Below, piece after piece: positions 33,006-41,949 of a DNA stretch of 64,000 nt (positions within the stretch are counted from its first letter, which is position 1; each line of letters begins with the position of its first letter). The DNA comes from Tenacibaculum caenipelagi (GTDB taxonomy: Bacteria > Bacteroidota > Bacteroidia > Flavobacteriales > Flavobacteriaceae), in contig NZ_SNYH01000007.1 in the NCBI RefSeq assembly GCF_004363005.1, positions 124,001 to 188,000 of the forward strand. Reading direction: 5' to 3'. The notes below the pieces were generated by a model. That model ran no database searches. It saw only the letters and a program-made list of their open reading frames with translations, and was not told where the DNA came from. Made by a program: the position numbers and the translations under genes.

Positions 33006-34262
33006 CTATTTTACCTTGATAATATCGTTAATATTGGTTGTATATCTTGGAGATAATCGCTCTTGACGCATCTTCCAAGTACGTTGTAAATCTTGATTGG
33101 CTAATTTAATCTTATCTGCCTTATAGGTTTGATTGAGTTTATCAATCACACTCATTAAAGAAGCGTGCTTTGGGTTTTCATGAGAAAACATATCTAGTTG
33201 ATAATTGTCTGAAGGCACCAAACCTGTTACAATAACGCCTGCTCTTTTATATTGTACTCCTTTTTTAAAAATAGTACTAACCACCTCTACTGCACTTTTA
33301 CTTATTGTTAATGTTGAATTTGTTGGATATGGAAATACCTCTGTTTTACTCACTCGATGTTGTTCTGTATCTTTTTTATGATAATCACTACGTAGCAATA
33401 CAATTACCATATGACAACTAGAATTTTGCTTACGCAATTTCTCTGCACAACTCGCTGCAAAGGTTGAAATCCTTTCTTTAATATTATCTAAATCTGAAAA
33501 TGTATACTCAAAACTTCGGGTTGTTGCTATTGCTTTTTTGTTGGTAGGCTCATCCAGTTCTATTTTCGAATCTCCTTCTAAGTCTTTTTTTAACTTCCAA
33601 CCTGTAATGGATAAATTTTTTAGTACCCAATCATCATCCAATTGCGTAAAATCATACGCTTTTACACACCCTTTAGCTTGTAACCTTTTTTGGAGACCTC
33701 TACCAATTCCCCATACTTTATCTATAGATATCCATTGCAAAGCCTTGATTCTTTTTTCTTCGGAATCGATTACATAGACACCTCCTGTTTCTTTCGGGAA
33801 CTTCCGTGCTATTTTATTTGCTACTTTACTCAATGCCTTGGTTGGCGCAATTCCTACACAAGTTGGAATACCTGTCCATTGCAATATTGTGCTTCTGATT
33901 CTTGTTCCATAAGAATCAAAATCGCATTCATCAAAACCTTTAAATTGGAGAAACGCCTCATCGATAGAATATACCTCAACATCAGGTGAAAACTGCTCTA
34001 AAATTTTCATCACTCGCGCACTCATATCACCATACAACGGATAATTTGACGACAATACAGTTATTTGATTGTTTTTACAAAACTGATTCCATTTAAAAAT
34101 CGGGGCTCCAAATGGAAGTTCAAGTTCTTTTGCTTCGTCACTCATTGAAATAACACAACCGTCATTATTACTTAAAATAGCTACAGGTTTTCCTTGCAAA
34201 TTCGGATTAAAAACCCGCTCGCAAGAAACATAAAAGTTATTACAATCTACCAACGCATACAT
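33006..34262 (-). CDS. umuC: Y-family DNA polymerase V subunit UmuC
   Basis: 418 residues. MYALVDCNNFYVSCERVFNP has the catalytic Asp and the steric-gate region; EVYSIDEAFLQF carries the second metal Asp-Glu pair. Little-finger region and family C-terminal tail present. It performs error-prone lesion bypass. Cotranscribed with umuD (3 bp gap). A palindrome ACAGAA-N2-TTCTGT lies 13 bp upstream. Confidence 0.97.
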   Translation of the reverse strand: MYALVDCNNFYVSCERVFNPNLQGKPVAILSNNDGCVISMSDEAKELELPFGAPIFKWNQFCKNNQITVLSSNYPLYGDMSARVMKILEQFSPDVEVYSIDEAFLQFKGFDECDFDSYGTRIRSTILQWTGIPTCVGIAPTKALSKVANKIARKFPKETGGVYVIDSEEKRIKALQWISIDKVWGIGRGLQKRLQAKGCVKAYDFTQLDDDWVLKNLSITGWKLKKDLEGDSKIELDEPTNKKAIATTRSFEYTFSDLDNIKERISTFAASCAEKLRKQNSSCHMVIVLLRSDYHKKDTEQHRVSKTEVFPYPTNSTLTISKSAVEVVSTIFKKGVQYKRAGVIVTGLVPSDNYQLDMFSHENPKHASLMSVIDKLNQTYKADKIKLANQDLQRTWKMRQERLSPRYTTNINDIIKVK

Positions 34263-34274
34263 AACTGTAAAGGT

Positions 34275-34288
34275 ACAGAATCTTCTGT
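34275..34288 (-). promoter_or_regulatory. Possible operator before umuC-umuD
   Basis: The 14-base palindrome ACAGAA-N2-TTCTGT adjoins a -7-like element TACCTTTA on the minus strand, 13 bp before umuC. A damage-responsive repressor site is a natural reading, but the repressor is unknown; the small XRE protein encoded just upstream is one candidate. Confidence 0.4.
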
Positions 34289-34290
34289 TT

Positions 34291-34497
34291 TTACTCCTCT
34301 ACAAACTCTAAAATATCTGCTGGTTGGCAATCTAATGCTTTGCAAATAGCTTCTAATGTTGAAAAACGAATAGCCTTGGCTTTTCCTGATTTTAAGATTG
34401 ATAAATTCGCCGTAGTTATCCCTACAATTTCTGCCAGTTCTTTGCTTTTCATCTTCCGTTTAGCAAGCATTACGTCTAAATTTACAATAATTGGCAT
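34291..34497 (-). CDS. XRE-family small HTH regulator
   Basis: 68 residues: almost only a Cro/CI helix-turn-helix (SKELAEIVGITTANLSILKS) with the family's AICKALDCQPADILEF end, like YozG-type regulators. It sits 2 bp after a DUF2975 membrane protein, the usual pair in Firmicutes and Bacteroidetes, and 28 bp before umuC on the same strand. Confidence 0.92.
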   Translation of the reverse strand: MPIIVNLDVMLAKRKMKSKELAEIVGITTANLSILKSGKAKAIRFSTLEAICKALDCQPADILEFVEE

Positions 34498-34499
34498 AC

Positions 34500-35009
34500 T
34501 TATATGGTTAAATCATTTTCTTCTTCTATTCTCTTAGCTTTCGCAAACACTTCACTCAAAAACAAGAAAAAAAGCCCCATTATTAAAAATAAAAACATTG
34601 ATGAATCTAACTCAAATTTAAACTTTGCCTCAAGTAAAAAACCAAAAATAATTTTACCCACCAATTCTATAACACTACTAAATAAAAATAGTTTTCCTAT
34701 TTTGTTAAAATTATTAATGATTAGTTCTGAAAAATAATTCCCTGAAGACAAATCCCCTAAACTATTCCTCAATAAATTAATTGCTTTTATATAAACATAA
34801 TAAAGCACAATAATTATTATCAAAACTATTATTATTTTAGGATAAGTAAGTTTATTAAAATCAACATATGTCCCAAGAATTTTGGGGTTCATTTCTTTGT
34901 TCCTTGTTAAGAAAAACACTCCTATTCCAAATACTGTACCTACTAAACTAATCAGTATTAAATAATAATAAATATTAATTAACTTCTTTAAAATTGATAT
35001 TGTTTTCAT
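34500..35009 (-). CDS. DUF2975 membrane protein
   Basis: 169 residues with four membrane helices (about 13-33, 53-76, 105-127 and 138-155) and the family pattern LRNSLGDLSSGNYFS. The DUF2975-XRE pair is a recurrent two-gene unit of unknown role; the membrane protein may relay a signal to the HTH protein. The 105 bp before it are shared with the divergent Lrp gene. Confidence 0.88.
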   Translation of the reverse strand: MKTISILKKLINIYYYLILISLVGTVFGIGVFFLTRNKEMNPKILGTYVDFNKLTYPKIIIVLIIIIVLYYVYIKAINLLRNSLGDLSSGNYFSELIINNFNKIGKLFLFSSVIELVGKIIFGFLLEAKFKFELDSSMFLFLIMGLFFLFLSEVFAKAKRIEEENDLTI

Positions 35010-35049
35010 TTTGTTGCATTTATATTATTTTGACTTTTCAAATATAATA

Positions 35050-35110
35050 AAATTATCGAAAAACAATAATTTTTTATTTTATTATGATAATAAAACTTTC
35101 CCTATTTTTG
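35050..35110 (+). promoter_or_regulatory. Two inverted repeats and -7 element before Lrp gene
   Basis: A 19-base perfect palindrome TTTTATTAT-G-ATAATAAAA lies at 35077-35095. AAATTAT/ATAATTT arms lie at 35050-35072. TATTTTTG (-7 type) is at 35103-35110, only 4 bp before the ATG. AT-rich palindromes of about this size are typical Lrp/AsnC sites, so self-regulation is likely. Confidence 0.5.
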
Positions 35111-35114
35111 TTAT

Positions 35115-35576
35115 ATGGTTAGAAAATTAAAAATTGACGGAATAGATAAAATCATTATCAAACGATTAGTTAATGATGCCCGCACCCCTATTTTAAGTAT
35201 TGCTCGTGAAGTGGGTATATCAGGAGCTGCTATTCATCAACGATTACGAAAATTAGAAGAGTCTGATTTAATCGAAGGCTATAAAATGGTATTAAACCCA
35301 AAAGCATTAGGATATACCACCACCGCTTTTGTTGGTGTATTTTTAGACTCCGCTAGCTTATACTCTTCTGCCATTAAACGTTTAAAAGAAATTCCCGAAA
35401 TTGTAGAGAGCCATTACACCACGGGTAATTATGCTATTTTTATTAAAATACTGTGTAAGAACAACGAAGACTTAATGCATTTGTTAAATAAGGATATTCA
35501 AACCATAAAAGGAGTTTCAAGAACCGAAACTTTTATATCTTTAGACCAACAAATAGATCGACAAATAAAAATTTAA
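35115..35576 (+). CDS. Lrp/AsnC family transcriptional regulator
   Basis: 153 residues: winged HTH (DKIIIKRLVNDARTPILS, then GISGAAIHQRLRKLE) and a RAM ligand-binding domain (AFVGVFLDSA, SHYTTGNYAIFIKI, IKGVSRTETFISL). These proteins sense amino acids and act as octamers. Divergent from DUF2975. It has almost no leader if the -7 element at 35103 is used. Confidence 0.95.
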   Translation: MVRKLKIDGIDKIIIKRLVNDARTPILSIAREVGISGAAIHQRLRKLEESDLIEGYKMVLNPKALGYTTTAFVGVFLDSASLYSSAIKRLKEIPEIVESHYTTGNYAIFIKILCKNNEDLMHLLNKDIQTIKGVSRTETFISLDQQIDRQIKI

Positions 35577-35585
35577 AAACCCCGA

Positions 35586-36167
35586 ATGAACGATTTTATC
35601 TTCTACTTTAAAACAGGCTTGTTTCATGTATTAGACTTCAAAGCCTATGACCACATTTTATTCTTAGTTGTACTAGCGGTTGTATATCAATTTAAGCAGT
35701 GGCCTAAAGTATTATGGCTAATCACCTTATTTACCATTGGTCACTCAATAACCTTAGCACTTTCAGCATACAGAATCCTAAGTGTACGAGCAGATTTAAT
35801 CGAATTTTTAATCCCTCTTACTATTTTTGTTACAGGCTTAATGAATGTATTAACCGCTAAAAAAGCATCGGTAGGAAAAGAAAATCAAAATTTATTTTTT
35901 GCTTTATTTTTTGGGTTAATTCACGGATTTGGTTTTTCAAACTATTTTAAAGGTATAATAGGAAGAACTTCTGATAAGTTATTTCCTTTATTAGAATTTG
36001 CCTTAGGTGTAGAAGCTGCACAAATTATTATTGTTTTGGGGATTTTATTAATTGGTGTCTTGGTACAATCAATCTTTGGTGTAAATCGTCGCGATTGGAT
36101 ATTGATTACTTCTTCTATTGTAATTGGCTTTGCCTTGCAAATGATGTTTAACCGTGTTTTTTGGTAA
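35586..36167 (+). CDS. HupE/UreJ family membrane protein
   Basis: 193 residues, six membrane helices. Metal-binding-like HVLDFKAYDHILF at the start, TIGHSITLALS, and GLIHGFGFSNYF: the His-rich family signature of HupE/UreJ, associated with nickel or other metal uptake. No hydrogenase or urease gene is near, so the metal and role are open. 9 bp after the Lrp gene, likely co-transcribed. Confidence 0.9.
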   Translation: MNDFIFYFKTGLFHVLDFKAYDHILFLVVLAVVYQFKQWPKVLWLITLFTIGHSITLALSAYRILSVRADLIEFLIPLTIFVTGLMNVLTAKKASVGKENQNLFFALFFGLIHGFGFSNYFKGIIGRTSDKLFPLLEFALGVEAAQIIIVLGILLIGVLVQSIFGVNRRDWILITSSIVIGFALQMMFNRVFW

Positions 36168-36235
36168 AAAATTAACGTCCAACTAATTCAATTCTAATTA
36201 CCTTTAGCTTAATAAAGAAAACCTCTCTAAAAATT

Positions 36236-36664
36236 TTGAAGAAAAAACAATTAAAATATGACATTGCCTATTTAAAAATGGCAACAGAATGGGGACAACT
36301 TTCACACTGTATTCGTAAAAAAGTAGGTGCTTTAATTGTTAAAGATAGAATGATTATTTCTGATGGCTATAACGGAACTCCTTCCGGATTTGAAAATTTT
36401 TGTGAAGACGAAGAAGGATACACAAAATGGTATGTGTTACATGCCGAAGCTAACGCCATCTTAAAAGTAGCTTCTTCTACACAATCGTGTAAAGGTGCTA
36501 CATTATACATAACACTTTCTCCTTGCCAACAATGTAGTAAGTTAATACATCAAGCAGGAATAAAACGTGTAGTGTATGCAAGTGCATACAAAGATCGTTC
36601 GGGATTAGATTTTTTAGAAAAAGCAGGTGTTGAATTGACATATTTACCAAATGAACAAGAATAA
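36236..36664 (+). CDS. dCMP deaminase-like protein, TTG start
   Basis: 142 residues. Zinc motif HAEANAI and SPCQQC of cytidine/deoxycytidylate deaminases, plus YNGTPSGFENFCED, the family's substrate loop. Conserved residues run from the very start (LKYDIAYLKMATEWGQLSHC), so the TTG at 36236 is preferred over the first ATG (36278). It supplies dUMP for dTMP synthesis. The next gene starts 14 bp before its stop. Confidence 0.93.
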   Translation: MKKKQLKYDIAYLKMATEWGQLSHCIRKKVGALIVKDRMIISDGYNGTPSGFENFCEDEEGYTKWYVLHAEANAILKVASSTQSCKGATLYITLSPCQQCSKLIHQAGIKRVVYASAYKDRSGLDFLEKAGVELTYLPNEQE

Positions 36665-38222
36665 TTTACCTATATACTTATCTATTGCTGTAGTTTTCGG
36701 TATCCTTATCGGAGCTTTTTTCAGTAATGGAAACCCTAATAATTTCATCGGAAAAAGCTCATCTAGCGAGCGTAAAATAAAACGCTTAATCGACTATATT
36801 CAAAGTGATTATGTTGACAATGTAAATACTGATGAGTTATTAGATGGCGCTATTACTGAAATGCTAGGTAGATTAGATCCTCATTCGGTATACATTCCAA
36901 AAGAAAACCTACAACTAGTTACTGAAAATATGCAAGGTAATTTTGTTGGAATAGGAGTTCAGTTTCGTATGATTGGCGATACTATTACAGTTATTGAACC
37001 GATTAAAGGTGGACCAAGTATTGAAGCTGGAATTAAAGCTGGAGATAGAATTTTACTTGCCAATAAAGACACTCTTTATGGAAAAAATCTTCAGACTTCC
37101 CAAATAATGAAAGCCTTAAAAGGAAAACCTGACACCCAAGTTGATTTACAAGTTTACAGAAAAACCAACGACAGTATATTTAACGTAACCATTAATCGTG
37201 GAAAAGTAAATATAAAAAGTGTAGATGTTGCCTATATGTTAAATGATAGCATTGGATATATAAAACTAAATCGTTTTGCTCGCAACACCTATACTGAATT
37301 CAAATCCGCTTTAAATAAACTAATTACTAAAGGAATGACCGATTTGGTATTAGACCTTCGTGGAAATGGTGGTGGTTTTATCGATATCGCGAATGACATT
37401 GTAGATGAATTTTTAGAAGATGATAAACTTATCGTATTCACTAAAAACAACAAAGGAGATATTGTAAAGTCTTTCGCTACTGAAAAAGGCGATTTTGAAC
37501 ATGGTGGTTTGTATGTATTAATTGATGAAAACTCTGCTTCTGCCTCAGAAATTGTAGCAGGTGCTTTACAAGACAATGATAAAGGAATTATTATTGGTCG
37601 TCGTTCTTTTGGAAAAGGATTAGTACAACAAGAAATGGATTTAGGTGATGGTTCTGCTGTTCGCCTAACCACTGCGCGTTATTACACTCCTACAGGTCGT
37701 TCTATTCAAAAACCTTATAAAGGAGAAACACCTTCTGAAGAATACAACCACGATTATGAGCATAGGTTAGAAAATGGAGAACTTTTCAACAAGGACAGTA
37801 TTAAAACTGTAGATAGTTTAAAATACACTACACCTAAAGGTAAAGTAGTATACGGCGGAGGAGGTATTATTCCTGATTATTTTGTGGCGGTAGATACTTC
37901 TGCTTATGTTCCTACCATCTTTTTTAGACCTTTAAACAATTTTGCTTTTACATACGTTGATAATAATCGTAAAAAATTAGCAACATTAACGGTAGGAGAT
38001 TTTATCACTGATTTTGACAAAAACAATGAAATTTCTGATGAATTTTTAACTGAATTAAGAGATTTTAAGCTTTCTGAAAGAACAAAAAATCAACTTCGTA
38101 ATAATTTAAAAGTGTTGATAGCACGCGAACTTTTTAGCGATGAAGGTTTATATAAAGTAGACCAACAAGATGATAAAATGCTGCAAAAAGTACTTGAGCT
38201 AGAAAAGAAACAACAGAATTAA
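36651..38222 (+). CDS. S41 family C-terminal processing protease
   Basis: 523 residues. N-terminal anchor (LPIYLSIAVVFGILIGAFF), PDZ domain (GVQFRMIGD, PIKGGPSIEAGIKAGDRIL), catalytic Ser in DENSASASEIVAGAL and Lys in RRSFGKGLVQQ. Such periplasmic proteases trim or degrade proteins by their C-termini. Overlap with the dCMP deaminase gene ensures coupled translation. Confidence 0.96.
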   Translation: MNKNNLPIYLSIAVVFGILIGAFFSNGNPNNFIGKSSSSERKIKRLIDYIQSDYVDNVNTDELLDGAITEMLGRLDPHSVYIPKENLQLVTENMQGNFVGIGVQFRMIGDTITVIEPIKGGPSIEAGIKAGDRILLANKDTLYGKNLQTSQIMKALKGKPDTQVDLQVYRKTNDSIFNVTINRGKVNIKSVDVAYMLNDSIGYIKLNRFARNTYTEFKSALNKLITKGMTDLVLDLRGNGGGFIDIANDIVDEFLEDDKLIVFTKNNKGDIVKSFATEKGDFEHGGLYVLIDENSASASEIVAGALQDNDKGIIIGRRSFGKGLVQQEMDLGDGSAVRLTTARYYTPTGRSIQKPYKGETPSEEYNHDYEHRLENGELFNKDSIKTVDSLKYTTPKGKVVYGGGGIIPDYFVAVDTSAYVPTIFFRPLNNFAFTYVDNNRKKLATLTVGDFITDFDKNNEISDEFLTELRDFKLSERTKNQLRNNLKVLIARELFSDEGLYKVDQQDDKMLQKVLELEKKQQN

Positions 38223-38262
38223 AGAATAAGTTAAATCGTAAAATAATTCTAACTCTTAACCT

Positions 38263-38288
38263 TTCTGTTTAGTTATAGAAAAACAGAA
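38263..38288. other. Inverted repeat before TetR gene
   Basis: TTCTGTTT (38263-38270) and AAACAGAA (38281-38288) form an 8 bp perfect repeat. No T-run follows, so a regulator site is as likely as a weak terminator of the protease gene. Confidence 0.35.
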
Positions 38289-38396
38289 TAATACTTGATA
38301 GCGTCTTTTTATCTCCTACAAAATTGTAGTTTTATTGCCTTGTACAAATTAGTCGTAGAATACCTAGTTTCTTCTACTTCAAATAAAGTAAGCGCA

Positions 38397-38993
38397 ATGA
38401 AAAAATCAGCTAATACAAGAGCTACCATCTTACAACAAGCATTTGAACTCATTTATCAAAAAGGGTATCAACCTACTAGTATTGATGAAATTATAGCTAC
38501 TACCAAAGTTACTAAAGGTGCTTTCTATTACCATTTCAAAAACAAAAATGAAATGGGCTTTGCTCTTATTAAAGAAATAATACAACCCAAAACTATAGAT
38601 ATCTCAATTAGTTTTCTTTCTTCATCGGTTAATCCTTCCGATGCTTTATATAAAATGATAGAAAGCTTACTCTTAAATAACTCTACATTAACTATAGAGT
38701 ATGGTTGTCCTTTGGGTAATCTTATTCAAGAAATGTCACCTATAAATAACGATTTCAAAAAAATACTTGAAGAAGTAAAAAACTTCTGGTTCAAAGCCAT
38801 TACTACATTTATTAAAAACGGTCAAGACAATAACACTATAGCAAACCATATTAATGCAGAAGAAGTAGCTGAATTCATAATATCAAGCTATTGGGGAGTA
38901 AGAAACTTAGGAAAATTAGACACCACTAATAAAACTTATACAAACTACTTAAAACAGTTAAAGTTTTACCTAAAGAGTATAGAAAATAATTAG
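38397..38993 (+). CDS. TetR/AcrR family transcriptional regulator
   Basis: 198 residues from the ATG at 38397 (MKKSANTRATILQQAFEL); 34 more upstream codons in frame are not family-like. HTH of TetR type: SIDEIIATTKVTKGAFYYHF. Ligand domain with CPLGNLIQEMS, like TetR_C regulators of the YcdC/NemR neighbourhood. It stands before an HD-domain gene with a palindromic site between the two. Confidence 0.95.
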   Translation: MKKSANTRATILQQAFELIYQKGYQPTSIDEIIATTKVTKGAFYYHFKNKNEMGFALIKEIIQPKTIDISISFLSSSVNPSDALYKMIESLLLNNSTLTIEYGCPLGNLIQEMSPINNDFKKILEEVKNFWFKAITTFIKNGQDNNTIANHINAEEVAEFIISSYWGVRNLGKLDTTNKTYTNYLKQLKFYLKSIENN

Positions 38994-39001
38994 TTAGCAA
39001 A

Positions 39002-39039
39002 AAAAACATACCAATTAGTATGTTTTTGTTTTACATTTG
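39002..39039 (+). promoter_or_regulatory. TetR-type operator overlapping promoter of HD gene
   Basis: Perfect 10 bp arms AAAAACATAC and GTATGTTTTT surround a 6-base centre CAATTA (39002-39027). The -7 element TACATTTG is at 39032-39039, so the palindrome covers -33 to about -12, the place for a repressor. It could also work as terminator for the TetR gene (T-run follows). Confidence 0.6.
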
Positions 39040-39060
39040 TATTATCCAAAAAAATAGACA

Positions 39061-39822
39061 ATGCAAATACTTAAAAACGATTACAGTCCGTCAGTTTTAA
39101 ACAAAACTGAAGTTTTTAACTTTAAAAGACTCTTAATCTCTTCTAAAATAAGAGAAAACTACTCTAAATTATTATATAAAGCTGGAATCAAATCTTTGAT
39201 TCAATTTGATATTGACACTATTAAAATTCCAGATTCTAAACTATCAAAATTGGCTGTAGAAGAAGCCAGTCACTTATGCAATACCATTCTTTTGAATCAT
39301 TGCTATAGAACATTCTTTTGGTCGGCAGGTATAGCTGTTTCAGAAGGATTACAATACGATAACGAAACACTTTTTGTTTCATCAATTCTACACGATATAG
39401 GTTTAAGTGAGAAGCACAACCATATATGTAGTCAGCAATGTTTTGCTAATTATGGAGGAACCTACGCTTATGAATTTGTTACGAAGCATACTTCAAATTC
39501 TCATACTCCTTTAGTCATAAAAACTGCTATTGACATGCATTTATATCCTTCAGTTAGTAAAAATAAATATGGAAATGAAGCTTATTTACTATCAAAAGCT
39601 GCAGCAATGGATGTTATTGGTTCACATGTATTCCAAGTACCTTCATCTTATATAAAACAAGTACAAAAAACTTATAATAGAAATGGTTTTAAGGATGATA
39701 TTATAGGAACAATGGAAAACCTTAATCATAAAGAAAATACAAGAGCAGATATCTTGTATAAAATGGGATTTCCTACAATGGCTTCTAAAAATGTATTAGA
39801 CTCAGAACTTTTAAATTCTTAA
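39061..39822 (+). CDS. HD-domain hydrolase, probably TetR-controlled
   Basis: 253 residues. HD motif: HCYRTFFWSAG (metal His 80), then SSILHDIGLSEKH (H111-D112), CSQQCFANYGG and TAIDMHLYPSV. It resembles the cyanamide-hydratase/phosphohydrolase side of the HD family more than nucleotide hydrolases. Natural substrate unknown. The palindrome upstream implies induction by a ligand of the TetR protein. Confidence 0.88.
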   Translation: MQILKNDYSPSVLNKTEVFNFKRLLISSKIRENYSKLLYKAGIKSLIQFDIDTIKIPDSKLSKLAVEEASHLCNTILLNHCYRTFFWSAGIAVSEGLQYDNETLFVSSILHDIGLSEKHNHICSQQCFANYGGTYAYEFVTKHTSNSHTPLVIKTAIDMHLYPSVSKNKYGNEAYLLSKAAAMDVIGSHVFQVPSSYIKQVQKTYNRNGFKDDIIGTMENLNHKENTRADILYKMGFPTMASKNVLDSELLNS

Positions 39823-40376
39823 CCAAGTTTTGCTTCCCTCTTACTCTGATATACTTCACTTATCGTTGGGTTATGACGGCAGCTTTTTATAATTTTTAAC
39901 TCGTCACCTACATTAACAAAACCTGTTTGTAATATTTTAAAATACACTCCCGGAAAATCTTGTTGCCAAAATTGCTTTACGATTTTCATATCATTAAAAC
40001 GAACTCCTAGTTTCATACAAGGTTGACGTGGTTTAGTTACTTCTATTATTACTTCACCTACCTCAAATGTATCTCCAACATGCAATAAAGATTCATCTAA
40101 ATTGCCAATAGTTAAGTTCTCTCCAAACATTCCATATTGCCAATCTAAATCAGGGTATAGCTCTTTCCAATAATTATAATGCTTTTCTGAATACGCATAT
40201 ACTGCCTGATCAATACCTCCATGATATTTTCTATCACAAATAGCATCATCTTTTACTTTTTCAACATCTAAAAAAATAGGAGTTGTAACTGGAAACTTAA
40301 AAATTCCTGTAGTTATGGTTTTTCCTTTCCAATTAACTTCTTTTCTCTCTCCTATGTTAGTCGCTACAATTTTCAT
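39819..40376 (-). CDS. MOSC domain protein
   Basis: 185 residues from ATG 40376 (MKIVATNIGERKEV). MOSC signature: AICDRKYHGGIDQAVYAYS and EVTKPRQPCMKLG with the Cys thought to bind sulfur or cofactor; YiiM-like. Ends 4 bp into the convergent HD gene. 10 bp behind the GH3 gene. Confidence 0.94.
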   Translation of the reverse strand: MKIVATNIGERKEVNWKGKTITTGIFKFPVTTPIFLDVEKVKDDAICDRKYHGGIDQAVYAYSEKHYNYWKELYPDLDWQYGMFGENLTIGNLDESLLHVGDTFEVGEVIIEVTKPRQPCMKLGVRFNDMKIVKQFWQQDFPGVYFKILQTGFVNVGDELKIIKSCRHNPTISEVYQSKREAKLG

Positions 40377-40386
40377 TTGATATTCT

Positions 40387-41883
40387 TTATTCAATTAAAA
40401 AATTCTGCAATACATCTGCAATTTTTCGATTATCTGACAACTGTGGTATTTTGTTTTGTCCTCCAAACTTCCCTATTGATTTCATATACTCATGAAACCC
40501 TCCTTTTTTCACTTTTCTAATAATTAAGGGGCGTAAAATTTTTCCTGTAATCAAATCAAAATAATACACGTTTTGCTCTTGCATAGAAGCATCAATTTTA
40601 GAAGCTAATTCTTCTAAATTGTCAGGTTCATTTTCAAACTCTATAAACCACTCATGATATGGTAGTCCATTTTCGGGGTTTACTTGCGGAGCTACTGTAA
40701 ACTCACTCACGTTTATATCTGTTCCCTTTATAGCATCATTCAACGCTTTTTCTACCTCTTTACCTATCACATGTTCTCCAAAAGCTGAAATAAAATGTTT
40801 GATACGCCCTGTTACTTTTATTCTATAGGGTTTTAATGAAGTAAACTCAACTGTATCACCAATATTATACCCCCATAAACCGGCTGAAGTATTTAAGATA
40901 ATAACATAATTTACTCCTAGCTGAACATCTCTTAATGAGATTCGCGTTGGATTTTCATTGAAAAACTCATCTGCTGGAATAAACTCATAAAAGATTCCAG
41001 AATTTAGCTGCAATAACATTCCTTTTTCAGTTTGTGAATCTTGATATGCAATGAATCCTTCAGATGCTGGATACAACTCAACGTAGTCAATTTTTTTCCC
41101 TATCAAAGCTTCAAACTTATTTTTATAAGGTTCAAAATTTACTCCTCCATACACGAAAAAGTTAAAATTCGGAAAAATTTCAGCGATGGTTTTCCCTGTT
41201 TTCTCTTTCAATTTTTCAAAATACATCTGCACCCAAGATGGTATTCCGCTGATTACCGTCATATTCTCAGATAAAGTTTCTTCTACAATTTTGTCAACCT
41301 TAACATCCCAATCTTCAATACAATTGGTTTCCCAACTAGGTAATCGGTTTTTCAGTAAATAATTAGGAACATAATGCGCTGCAATACCACTTAACCTTCC
41401 CAGGTTTACTCCGTTTTTATCTTCTAAAACAGGACTTCCTTGTAAAAAAATCATTTTCCCATCTACAAAACTAGCATCATTTGTTTCTGTAATATAAAAC
41501 AACAGAGCATTACGTGCTGCTTTGATATGAGTTGGCATAGACTCTTTACTTATTGGAATATATTTTGCTCCAGAAGTTGTTCCTGAGGTCTTAGCAAAGT
41601 ATAGAGGTTTTCCTTTCCACAATACATTTTCTTCACCAGCAACTACTCTATCTATATACGATCGTAATCCTTCATAATCATTAATAGGAACTCTTTTTTT
41701 AAAGTCTTCATAATTATTAATAGAAATAAAATCATGGTCTTTTCCAAAAGCTGTTTTGCACCCCTCAGCAACCAAGTATTCAAAAACTTTTTCTTGAGTT
41801 TTATGAGGATTGTTTGCCCATTTGTATACTTGATTTTTTACAATTTTTGCAAAAGGAATTGCTAATGTCGACTTTATACTCAT
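40387..41883 (-). CDS. GH3 family acyl-adenylating enzyme
   Basis: 498 residues. ATP-binding motif KTSGTTSGAKYIPIS, FVYGGVNFEPY, YPASEGFIA and NIGDTVEFTSLKPYRIKVTGRIKHFISAFGEHV segments (shown in part) fit the GH3 superfamily known from plant auxin conjugation. Bacterial substrates are unknown. It forms a two-gene unit with the MOSC protein. Confidence 0.93.
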   Translation of the reverse strand: MSIKSTLAIPFAKIVKNQVYKWANNPHKTQEKVFEYLVAEGCKTAFGKDHDFISINNYEDFKKRVPINDYEGLRSYIDRVVAGEENVLWKGKPLYFAKTSGTTSGAKYIPISKESMPTHIKAARNALLFYITETNDASFVDGKMIFLQGSPVLEDKNGVNLGRLSGIAAHYVPNYLLKNRLPSWETNCIEDWDVKVDKIVEETLSENMTVISGIPSWVQMYFEKLKEKTGKTIAEIFPNFNFFVYGGVNFEPYKNKFEALIGKKIDYVELYPASEGFIAYQDSQTEKGMLLQLNSGIFYEFIPADEFFNENPTRISLRDVQLGVNYVIILNTSAGLWGYNIGDTVEFTSLKPYRIKVTGRIKHFISAFGEHVIGKEVEKALNDAIKGTDINVSEFTVAPQVNPENGLPYHEWFIEFENEPDNLEELASKIDASMQEQNVYYFDLITGKILRPLIIRKVKKGGFHEYMKSIGKFGGQNKIPQLSDNRKIADVLQNFLIE

Positions 41884-41949
41884 ACTTTATATTAGATGTT
41901 TAGAACCTAAGTTGTTTTGTTGCAAAACCAACCTTTACGATTTTTTCTA

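Noticed and set aside
32842..33066. Frame antisense to umuD/umuC junction
   Set aside because: No family resemblance; UmuD active site residues support the other strand.
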